5,736 bases of DNA from a bacterium UBA2219 (GTDB taxonomy: Bacteria > Desulfobacterota > Deferrimicrobia > Deferrimicrobiales > Deferrimicrobiaceae), in the NCBI GenBank assembly GCA_002327765.1, contig DCUH01000008.1, positions 5,073 through 10,808 on the forward strand. The letters are read 5' to 3'. Shown one piece after another: positions 1-5,218 of the stretch. The notes under the pieces are model-generated. The model saw only the letters and a list, made by a program, of their open reading frames with translations, was not told the DNA's origin and made no database searches. Positions within the stretch are counted from its first letter, which is position 1; each line of letters opens with the position of its first letter. A program made the position numbers and the translations under genes.

Positions 1-1343
1 ATGCTCGTCTTGACGACGTCCATCCCCACGCCGCGGCCCGAGAGCTCTGTGGCGACGTCCATCGTCGAGAACCCGGCCTGGAAGATCAGCGCGACGGCCG
101 CGTCCTCCGTCATCCGCTCCGCCTCCTCGGCCGACACGAGCCCCCGGTCGACCGCCTTCCGCCTGACCTTGTCGAGGTCGATCCCCTTCCCGTCGTCGGA
201 GATCTCTATGACGATCTGGTTCCCCTTCTGGGAGGCGGAGATCGAGAGGGTCCCCCGTTCCGGCTTTCCCTTGGCCCGCCGGGCGTCGGGCGACTCGATC
301 CCGTGGTCTATGGAGTTCCGGATGAGGTGCACCATCGGGTCGCCGATGTGCTCGATGACCGACCGGTCCACCTCCGTATCCTCGCCGACGATCTTCAGGT
401 CCACTTCCTTGCCGATGGAGGCCGCGAGGTCCCGCACGATCCGCGGGAACTTCCCGAAGACCTTCTGGAGCGCCTGCATGCGCATCTTCATGACCGAGAG
501 CTGCAGATCGGAGGTGACGAGGTCGAGGAACGACACGGTCTCCATGACGTTCGCGACGGCGGGGTCGTCCGCGTATTGCGTGCTGATGGCCGCGATGAGG
601 TTCAGCAGGCGGTTCCTCGCGAGCACGACCTCGCCCGTGAGGTCCATCACCTTGTCGATCCTGCCGATGTCCACCCGAAGGTTCGAGACCTCGTCCTTCT
701 TCTGCCCTTCCTTCTTCTCCCCGTCCTTCTTTTCCCCGTCCTTCTTCTCGGCGGCCGCTTCCTTCGCGCCGGCCGGGGCGGGGGCGCTCATGGCCGCCGC
801 GGGGGCCGGTGCGGGCGCCGCCGCGGGGGCCGGTGCGGGCGCCGAGGCGGGAGCCGGGGCGGGCATCGCGGCGGCGGCGGGAGGCGGGGCCGGGGCCGCA
901 GGAGACGGGGCGGGAATCGCCGCCGCGGCGGCGGGACCCGGGGCGGGAGCCCCGCTCGCCTCCGCGAGCGCCGCGTCGAGTTCCGCAAGGACCGGCCCGA
1001 TGTTGTCGTCCAGCCCCTCGCCGTGCTTTACGTGGCCGATGAGGGCGCGCAGCGTGTCGACGCTCGCGAGGACCGCGTCGACGATCCGCTTCGTGAGCGC
1101 GATCTCCCCCTCCCGGAGACGCTTCAGGATGTTCTCCGAGGTGTGCGCCACGTCGACCACCGGCTGGAATCCCAGGAATCCCGCCGCGCCCTTCAGCGTG
1201 TGCATGCAGCGGAAGATGTCGTTCAGGATCTCCTTGTCCTCCCCGTTCGTCTCGAGCTCGACGAACAGGGGGTCGATCCTGTCGAGCGACTCCTCCGCCT
1301 CGGTCACGAAATCGGTGATGATCTCCTGCATGTCATCGGTCAT
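1..1343 (-). CDS. cheA: Chemotaxis histidine kinase CheA, N-terminal 447 residues (3' end outside window)
   Basis: CheA autophosphorylates with ATP and passes the phosphate to CheY (and CheB) in the receptor-CheW-CheA array at the membrane. Residues 1-125 form the HPt (P1) domain with the phosphoacceptor motif HTLKGAAGFLGF and His48. Residues about 131-198 are an Ala/Pro-rich linker, and 199-218 are a Lys/Glu/Gly tract (EKKDG repeated). The P3 dimerisation region starts near 219 (LRVDIGRIDKVMDLTGEVV). The P4 ATPase shows an N box (HLIRNSIDHGIE, 339-350), a G1 box (DDGKGID, 383-389) and a G2 box (GRGVGMDVVK, 436-445), where the window ends. The rest of P4 and the CheW-like P5 domain lie beyond position 1. 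No folded P2 (CheY-docking) domain fits in the linker. The ATG at 1343 has GAGGGG four bases upstream and lies 11 bp after the cheY stop. An in-frame ATG four codons later (1331) is less well placed. Identification is secure; the downstream domain content is not visible. Confidence 0.95.
   Translation of the reverse strand, partial: MTDDMQEIITDFVTEAEESLDRIDPLFVELETNGEDKEILNDIFRCMHTLKGAAGFLGFQPVVDVAHTSENILKRLREGEIALTKRIVDAVLASVDTLRALIGHVKHGEGLDDNIGPVLAELDAALAEASGAPAPGPAAAAAIPAPSPAAPAPPPAAAAMPAPAPASAPAPAPAAAPAPAPAAAMSAPAPAGAKEAAAEKKDGEKKDGEKKEGQKKDEVSNLRVDIGRIDKVMDLTGEVVLARNRLLNLIAAISTQYADDPAVANVMETVSFLDLVTSDLQLSVMKMRMQALQKVFGKFPRIVRDLAASIGKEVDLKIVGEDTEVDRSVIEHIGDPMVHLIRNSIDHGIESPDARRAKGKPERGTLSISASQKGNQIVIEISDDGKGIDLDKVRRKAVDRGLVSAEEAERMTEDAAVALIFQAGFSTMDVATELSGRGVGMDVVKTS
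711..749 (-). repeat. 15-bp tandem repeat inside the cheA linker
   Basis: On the plus strand CTTCTTCTCCCCGTC (711-725) is followed by CTTCTTTTCCCCGTC (726-740, one mismatch) and a partial third copy (741-749). Read in cheA these units encode EKKDG repeats in the charged part of the linker before the P3 domain. The period is a multiple of three, so a change in copy number would keep the frame. Confidence 0.8.
793..844 (-). repeat. 24-bp tandem repeat inside the Ala/Pro linker of cheA
   Basis: Two exact 24-bp copies (793-816 and 817-840) plus four bases of a third, containing GCGGGGGCCGGTGCGGG on the plus strand, encode eight-residue Ala/Pro units. More degenerate GC-rich repeats of the same kind continue to about 950. 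Gain or loss of units would keep the reading frame and only change linker length. Confidence 0.85.
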
Positions 1344-1354
1344 GGCGCCCCTCG

Positions 1355-1750
1355 CTATTTCTGGATCTTTTCGAAGATCTTCTCGATCTTTTCCTTGAGG
1401 ATCTCCGCCGTGAACGGTTTCACGACGTAGTTGCTCACGCCGGCCTTGATGGCCTCGATCACCTTCTCCTTCTCGGCCTCGGCGGTGACCATCAGGAACG
1501 GCAGGCTCTTGAGCTCCGGATCGCTGCGGACCTTCTGGACCAGGCCCAGGCCGTCGAGGTTCGGCATGTTCCAGTCGGAGACCACGAAGCCGAACCCGCC
1601 CCCCTTCAGCTTCGCGTACGCCTGCTCGCCGTCCTCGGCTTCGGTGATGTTCTCGTAGCCCAGCTGCTTGAGCAGGTTCTTAACGATCCGTCGCATCGTC
1701 ACGAAGTCGTCGACGATGAGGATTTTTTCCTTGTAATCAAGAGTTGCCAT
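1355..1750 (-). CDS. cheY: Chemotaxis response regulator CheY (canonical, switch-binding type)
   Basis: A 131-residue single-domain receiver with no output domain. It closely follows enterobacterial CheY: the acid pocket is Asp14/Asp15 in ILIVDDF, followed by TMRRIVKNLLKQLG. The phosphoacceptor is Asp59 in SDWNMPNLDG. The conserved Thr89 is in LMVTAEA, the switch aromatic is Tyr108, and Lys111 is in YVVKPF. The DDFxTMRRIV and SDWNMP signatures are typical of CheY proteins that bind FliM at the flagellar motor, so this is the likely switch regulator. Its ATG (1750) lies inside the 3' end of the preceding receiver gene, a 14-bp overlap. The ribosome site is a G-rich stretch (AAGGGGGGG) seven bases upstream, within that neighbour's coding sequence. 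It ends 11 bp before cheA, its expected kinase. Confidence 0.96.
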   Translation of the reverse strand: MATLDYKEKILIVDDFVTMRRIVKNLLKQLGYENITEAEDGEQAYAKLKGGGFGFVVSDWNMPNLDGLGLVQKVRSDPELKSLPFLMVTAEAEKEKVIEAIKAGVSNYVVKPFTAEILKEKIEKIFEKIQK

Positions 1751-2135
1751 GCTGTTTCCCCCCCTTCAGGAAAATCTCTCCGACCATCTGGCGGATCTTC
1801 GCCGCCACCACCTCGGCCGTCACCGGCTTGGACAGGTACCCGTCCGCCCCGGCGTCGATCGCCCGCCGCCTCTCCTCTTCGTCCGTCTCCGTGGTAAGCA
1901 TCAGGGCCGGTATGTTGGACGTGCCGGGATTCGATTTCATCGCCTTGAGGAACTCGATCCCGTCCATGAACGGCATGTTCAGGTCCGTCAGGACCAGCTG
2001 GAACGTGTCGGAACCCAGCTTCTCGAGGGCGTTCAGACCGTTCTCGGCGGTCACGACCTCGAAGCCGCTCCCCTTCAGGTAGAGGCTCAGCAGCTTCCTG
2101 GTCGTCTTGTCGTCGTCAACGATTAGTATTTTCAT
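1737..2135 (-). CDS. Single-domain CheY-like response regulator (second receiver of the operon)
   Basis: A 132-residue stand-alone receiver. It has the acid residues Asp7-Asp9 (ILIVDDDKTT), phosphoacceptor Asp51 (LTDLNMPFMDG), Thr81 (LMLTTETDE), Tyr100 and Lys103 (YLSKPV), so it should be phosphorylatable. It differs from the neighbouring canonical CheY: DDDKTTRKLL replaces DDFVTMRRIV, TDL replaces SDW at the active site, and it has a charged EEERRR helix and a short basic tail (GGKQHGNS). The family is clear but the output is not. It could be a phosphate sink, a second motor regulator, or a regulator of a partner such as the HEAT-repeat protein three genes upstream. Its ATG overlaps the cheR stop (ATGA), which implies translational coupling, and its 3' end overlaps cheY by 14 bp. 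I give no symbol because cheY is better applied to the next gene. Confidence 0.93.
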   Translation of the reverse strand: MKILIVDDDKTTRKLLSLYLKGSGFEVVTAENGLNALEKLGSDTFQLVLTDLNMPFMDGIEFLKAMKSNPGTSNIPALMLTTETDEEERRRAIDAGADGYLSKPVTAEVVAAKIRQMVGEIFLKGGKQHGNS

Positions 2136-2962
2136 GACCCCGCCTTCTGGTAGAGAACTACCCTGTCGATGACGGTCGGCTGGAGCGCGCGCGTGACGTT
2201 GTGGAGGCTCTCCGAGGTTCCGACCAGCAGGAAGCCGTTTGGCGCGAGAGCGTCATACAGCAGCGAAACCGCCTTCCTTTTCGACTTGTCGTCGAAGTAG
2301 ATCAGCACGTTCCGGCAGAAGATCACGTCCGCGTCCCGGATCGCCCGGACCGACTTCTCGTCGATGAGATTGACGTTCATGAACCGGACCGCCTTCCGGA
2401 GCGACTCGTCGAACTCGAACGTCTCCCCGTTGCTGCGGAAGTATTTCTGCTGGTAGTACGGCGGCACGATGCGGACGGCGTACGAGGAATAGATCCCGCG
2501 CCTGGCCGACTCCAGCACGCCGTCGCTGATGTCCGTCCCGATGATATCCGCCCGCACCGCGGGGGCGGTCTCCTTCAGGATGGCGGCGACGGTGTACGGC
2601 TCCTCGCCCGAGGAGCAGGCGGCGGACCACACCCGGATCTCCTTGTTCCGCTTCCGGTCGAGGACCCGCGGGAGGATGTGCTTCGTGAAGACGTCGAACT
2701 GCTGCGGCTCGCGGAAGAAGTAGGTCTCGTTCGTCGTGACGACCCCGTACAGGATCTTGAGCTCCGCATCCCCCTTCGAGCGCAGGAACGGGAGGTACTC
2801 CTCGTATCCCGAGAGCTTGTTGTCCGTGATCCTCCGCGCCAGCCGGTTCTCCAGGAAGTATTTCTTCGTGTCCGGGACGAAGATCCCGGTGTGCTCGTAG
2901 ATGTAGTCCCGCAGGGCCTTGAACGTGGCGTCCTGCAGAGAGGAAACGGTCGCCTGGGTCAT
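2132..2962 (-). CDS. cheR: Chemotaxis protein methyltransferase CheR
   Basis: CheR transfers methyl groups from S-adenosylmethionine to glutamates of chemoreceptors and works against CheB in adaptation. Numbered from the ATG used here (276 residues), an N-terminal helical domain (about 1-75) carries basic residues (NRLARRI). The catalytic domain shows TTNETYFFRE (about 76-85), SAM motif I WSAACSSGEEPYT (about 112-124), the acidic SAM-contact loop IIGTDIS (about 140-146), DVIFCRNVLIYFD (about 212-224) and LLVGTSESL near the C-terminus. Length is typical, and there is no TPR extension. Two starts compete. The ATG at 2962 overlaps the upstream stop as ATGA, the same junction seen at 2135 and 5218. 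A GTG at 2968 adds two residues and has a GGAT six bases upstream. I prefer the ATG. The gene follows the HEAT-repeat gene directly and is probably translationally coupled to it. Confidence 0.96.
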   Translation of the reverse strand: MTQATVSSLQDATFKALRDYIYEHTGIFVPDTKKYFLENRLARRITDNKLSGYEEYLPFLRSKGDAELKILYGVVTTNETYFFREPQQFDVFTKHILPRVLDRKRNKEIRVWSAACSSGEEPYTVAAILKETAPAVRADIIGTDISDGVLESARRGIYSSYAVRIVPPYYQQKYFRSNGETFEFDESLRKAVRFMNVNLIDEKSVRAIRDADVIFCRNVLIYFDDKSKRKAVSLLYDALAPNGFLLVGTSESLHNVTRALQPTVIDRVVLYQKAGS

Positions 2963-4422
2963 TTCCACAACTCATCCGCGGGCTCATCCGTCATCCCGCC
3001 GGGGGTGAGCTCGCCGCGCTCGAAAGACTCGTAGATGCCTCTGGCGCGTTCCTCCATGGATCCGCTCACCTCGGCCAGTTTCTCCCGGTCTATGGCGGCC
3101 AGCGCACGGACCGCCTCCTCGGCGACGTCGGTGTACTTCTCCTCCCCGAGGCGCTTCAGCAGGGGCTCGAACGCCTCCTTCCTCCCCAGCGTGCCGAGGG
3201 CGGCGACCACCGCCTTGCGTACGTGGCCGTCGTTGTCGCCGATCGATTCGAGAAGCCCTTCCAGCGCCTCGTCGTCGTTGATCCTCCCCAGGGCCGCGGC
3301 CGCCGCACGGCGGACATCCCGCACGTCGTCCCGGAGCCGGGCCACGAGCCCGTGGACGGCTTCGGGGATCCGCAGCTCGCCGATGACCTCCGCGAGGATC
3401 GTCTTGCCGCGGAACCGCAGGGTGGGGTCGTCCAGCAGGGCGGGCAGGATCTCCGGCCGGCCGCAGAGCGGAAGCAGCTCCTTTATGGAGCGCAAGACGC
3501 CCTCGTCCTCCGGGTTCGTCGCGTCGAGCGACCCGGTCTTGTCGAAGATCGCGCGCAGGGCGTCCCGGTCGGCGACGCCGATGAGCCCCCGCAGGGCGGT
3601 GACCCGGTCCTCCCACTCCTCGTCGTCGTCCAGGAAGACCCCCAGCAGGTCGCCGGGGCACCCGTCGCCGGGAAGCGGGACTCCGATCCGGAGAAGGCTG
3701 ACGAGCACGATGGCCCGGTCGTCCCGGTCGGCCTTGCCGAGGTGGGCAAGCAGGGCGTCGCTGGCCCGGGGGGAGCCGATCGCCCCCAGCGTCTCGATCG
3801 CCGCGCGACGGGTGGCCGGCGACGGGTCGGACAACAGCGCCAGTATCGGTTCCACGACCTCCTCGTCCCCCAGCCGGCGCAGCGCCTCGAGGACGGTGAA
3901 GCGCACCCATTCCATGTCTTTCAGCGCGGCGACGAGCTGCGGCAGCGCTTCCCGGCACCCGAGATCGCCCAGCGCCTTGGCGGCGGCGCCCCGGACGTTG
4001 GGGTTGGGGTCGTCGGTCAGCCGCTCCACCAGCTTGTCGACGTATTCGCGGCCGCCGGCGTCGGAGATCAGCTCGATCGCAAACTTCCGGACGTCGTCGT
4101 CCTTGTCCCGGAGCAGGGGGGGCAGGTGGTGGACGGCGGCCGCCCCGATCTCCTTCAGGATGACCATCGCCGTATTCCGGAAGAAGGCCTCCTCGCGGAG
4201 CAGGGGGAGCACCATCCAGGCCGTGACCTCGCCCCCGATGGAGATGAGAGACCTCGTCGCCGCGTCCTGGACGCCGGGATGCGTGTCCCGCAGCGCCTGG
4301 ATCAGGGGGTAGATCGCCCGCTCGTCGCCATCGGCCAGCGCCTCGGCCGCGGACCGCCTCTTCGAGACGTCCGGGCTCGACAGGTTCTTCAGCACTCTGG
4401 AGGACACCTTTGGTCTATTCAT
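2959..4422 (-). CDS. HEAT/PBS-lyase-like repeat protein at the head of the chemotaxis operon
   Basis: A 487-residue protein built from about 12-13 helical-pair repeats of about 30 residues, with no signal peptide or membrane segment, so probably cytoplasmic. Clear units are near residues 17-44, 46-75, 105-135, 136-167, 168-197, 198-228, 331-363, 364-394 and 395-425, each with a pattern like DxxxxVRxxAxxALGxLG...A...L...L. The middle (about 248-330) is irregular, with an acidic stretch DDDEEWED and a linker rich in Asp, Asn and Gly. The tail (446-487) is charged and ends DELWK. No catalytic motif is visible. HEAT solenoids bind proteins, and from memory the HEAT protein Cpc7 partners CheY7 in the Myxococcus xanthus Che7 system. 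A scaffold or response-regulator effector is therefore plausible but inferred. The ATG at 4422 is preferred because AAGGAT lies just upstream and it avoids overlapping fliA. An in-frame ATG at 4485 would add 21 residues without repeat character. GTG codons at 4407 and 4395 are further alternatives. Confidence 0.88.
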   Translation of the reverse strand: MNRPKVSSRVLKNLSSPDVSKRRSAAEALADGDERAIYPLIQALRDTHPGVQDAATRSLISIGGEVTAWMVLPLLREEAFFRNTAMVILKEIGAAAVHHLPPLLRDKDDDVRKFAIELISDAGGREYVDKLVERLTDDPNPNVRGAAAKALGDLGCREALPQLVAALKDMEWVRFTVLEALRRLGDEEVVEPILALLSDPSPATRRAAIETLGAIGSPRASDALLAHLGKADRDDRAIVLVSLLRIGVPLPGDGCPGDLLGVFLDDDEEWEDRVTALRGLIGVADRDALRAIFDKTGSLDATNPEDEGVLRSIKELLPLCGRPEILPALLDDPTLRFRGKTILAEVIGELRIPEAVHGLVARLRDDVRDVRRAAAAALGRINDDEALEGLLESIGDNDGHVRKAVVAALGTLGRKEAFEPLLKRLGEEKYTDVAEEAVRALAAIDREKLAEVSGSMEERARGIYESFERGELTPGGMTDEPADELWK

Positions 4423-4432
4423 GGTTATCCTT
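4423..4432 (-). promoter_or_regulatory. Ribosome binding site of the HEAT-repeat gene
   Basis: On the minus strand AAGGATAACC lies directly before the ATG at 4422. AAGGA is a good Shine-Dalgarno match at five bases' spacing and decides the start in favour of 4422 over the in-frame ATG at 4485. The first two A residues are shared with the end of the putative sigma-28 -10 element, so a transcript from that promoter would probably lack this site. Confidence 0.6.
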
Positions 4433-4457
4433 ATCGGTGGAAAACGGGAATTCTTTA
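4431..4457 (-). promoter_or_regulatory. Putative sigma-28 (FliA) promoter for the HEAT-cheR-cheY-cheY-cheA operon
   Basis: Reading the minus strand, TAAA (4457-4454) is followed by exactly 15 bases and then ACCGATAA (4438-4431). The known enterobacterial FliA consensus is TAAA-N15-GCCGATAA, so 11 of 12 defined positions match at the correct spacing. The extended -35 reads TAAAGAAT against TAAAGTTT. The site lies in the only AT-rich gap of the window, between the fliA stop and the first gene of the chemotaxis operon, and points into that operon. The expected start site, a few bases after the -10, falls only about 1-4 bases before the ATG at 4422. The match was read by eye and no start site has been measured. 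Confidence 0.72.
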
Positions 4458-4471
4458 AAGGAATTAAGCAT

Positions 4472-5218
4472 TCATGTCCCCGCATGCCGGATTCCGAAAC
4501 GGGACTTGCACCGCAGGAGCGCCTGCCCGTGGAGCTGGGACACCCTGCCCTCGGTCAGGCCGAGGACCTTCCCGATCTCCTTCATCGTCAGTTCATCCCA
4601 GTAATAGAGCGAAAGGACCAGCCGTTCCTTCTCCGGGATCTCCCGGATCACGCTCGCCAGCATCTCCTGCATGCTCGACCTCTCGAGCTGCGAAAGAGGA
4701 TCCTCCCCGTCCGCGTCCGGGACGTTCTCCAGGAAGCCGTCCGGCCCGTCGTCGCCCCCGCGCCCGGTGAGGTCCTCGAACCGCAGTTGGAGGCCCGCGC
4801 CGCTGTCCCGCAGGATCTTGTGGTACTCCTCGAGGCCCACGCCGATGGCCTCCGCCACCTCGTGCTCCTCGGGGAGGCGCCCGAGCGCGTGTTCCAGCCT
4901 CGTGTGGGCGCTCTTCATGGCGTTGACCCGGTCCCGGACGTTCCTCGGAAGGGTGTCCGCCGCCCGGAGCTCGTCGAGCATCGCGCCCCGGATGCGGTGC
5001 TCGGCGTACGTCTTGAGCTTCACCGTGCCCGGCTGGAACCTTCGGAGGGCGTCGAGCAGCCCGACCACGCCGGCGCTGATGAGGTCGTCCTCCGACATGC
5101 CGGGGGGCAGGCGCCATGCGAACCGTCTGGCGGAAAAGCGGATGAACGGAAGGAAGTCCCGGATGACCCGCTCCTTCCGGTCGCCGTCCGCGGCGTCCGC
5201 ATAGGCCGCCGTCTTCAT
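4472..5218 (-). CDS. fliA: Flagellar RNA polymerase sigma factor FliA (sigma-28)
   Basis: A 248-residue sigma factor that directs RNA polymerase to late flagellar and chemotaxis promoters. Region 2 is visible as SEDDLISAGVVGLLDALRRF (42-61) and KTYAEHRIRGAMLDELR (69-85), followed by the FliA-type DTLPRNVR (88-95). Region 3 covers about 96-150 (LGRLPEEHEVAEAIGV). An acidic Gly/Asp linker (about 152-174) leads to region 4, with IPEKERLVLSLYYWDELTMKEIG (194-216) and the helix-turn-helix GLTEGRVSQLHGQAL (220-234). Length is close to the usual 235-260. RIRGAMLDELR is characteristic of the FliA/WhiG class rather than of RpoD or RpoH. The ATG overlaps the flhG stop as ATGA, with GGGAGAGG four bases upstream. 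No anti-sigma gene (flgM) is present here. The likely target promoter lies 15 bp after its stop codon. Confidence 0.96.
   Translation of the reverse strand: MKTAAYADAADGDRKERVIRDFLPFIRFSARRFAWRLPPGMSEDDLISAGVVGLLDALRRFQPGTVKLKTYAEHRIRGAMLDELRAADTLPRNVRDRVNAMKSAHTRLEHALGRLPEEHEVAEAIGVGLEEYHKILRDSGAGLQLRFEDLTGRGGDDGPDGFLENVPDADGEDPLSQLERSSMQEMLASVIREIPEKERLVLSLYYWDELTMKEIGKVLGLTEGRVSQLHGQALLRCKSRFGIRHAGT

Noticed and set aside
1..1430. Long plus-strand open frames opposite cheA (465 and 375 codons)
   Set aside because: They are antisense shadows of a GC-rich gene. Their translations are Arg/Gly- or Ala/Ser-rich low complexity with no family motifs, whereas the minus strand encodes an unmistakable CheA.
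2959..2976. C-terminal DELWK of the HEAT protein as a CheR-tethering pentapeptide
   Set aside because: It does not match the known NWETF-type tether, and this CheR shows no extra domain that would indicate such binding.
3842..3851. Second CCGATA-like sigma-28 -10 element within the HEAT gene (minus strand ACCGATAC)
   Set aside because: No TAAA element lies at the required distance upstream on the minus strand, and it sits inside coding sequence.
4447..4466. Imperfect inverted repeat around TTTAAA with flanking GGAATT as a terminator or operator
   Set aside because: The arms pair only with a bulge, are AT-rich and are not followed by a T run on the minus strand. It coincides with the promoter -35 region, so the AT-richness is better explained by the promoter.
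4464..4475. ATG at 4475 overlapping the fliA stop as ATGA
   Set aside because: The frame closes after three codons (ATG AAT GCT TAA), so it is at most a trivial coupling relic and not a gene.
4423..4485. Extended N-terminus of the HEAT protein from the ATG at 4485
   Set aside because: It would overlap fliA by 14 bp, lacks a clear ribosome site, adds 21 residues with no repeat character, and would place the sigma-28-like promoter inside coding sequence. The ATG at 4422 has AAGGAT.
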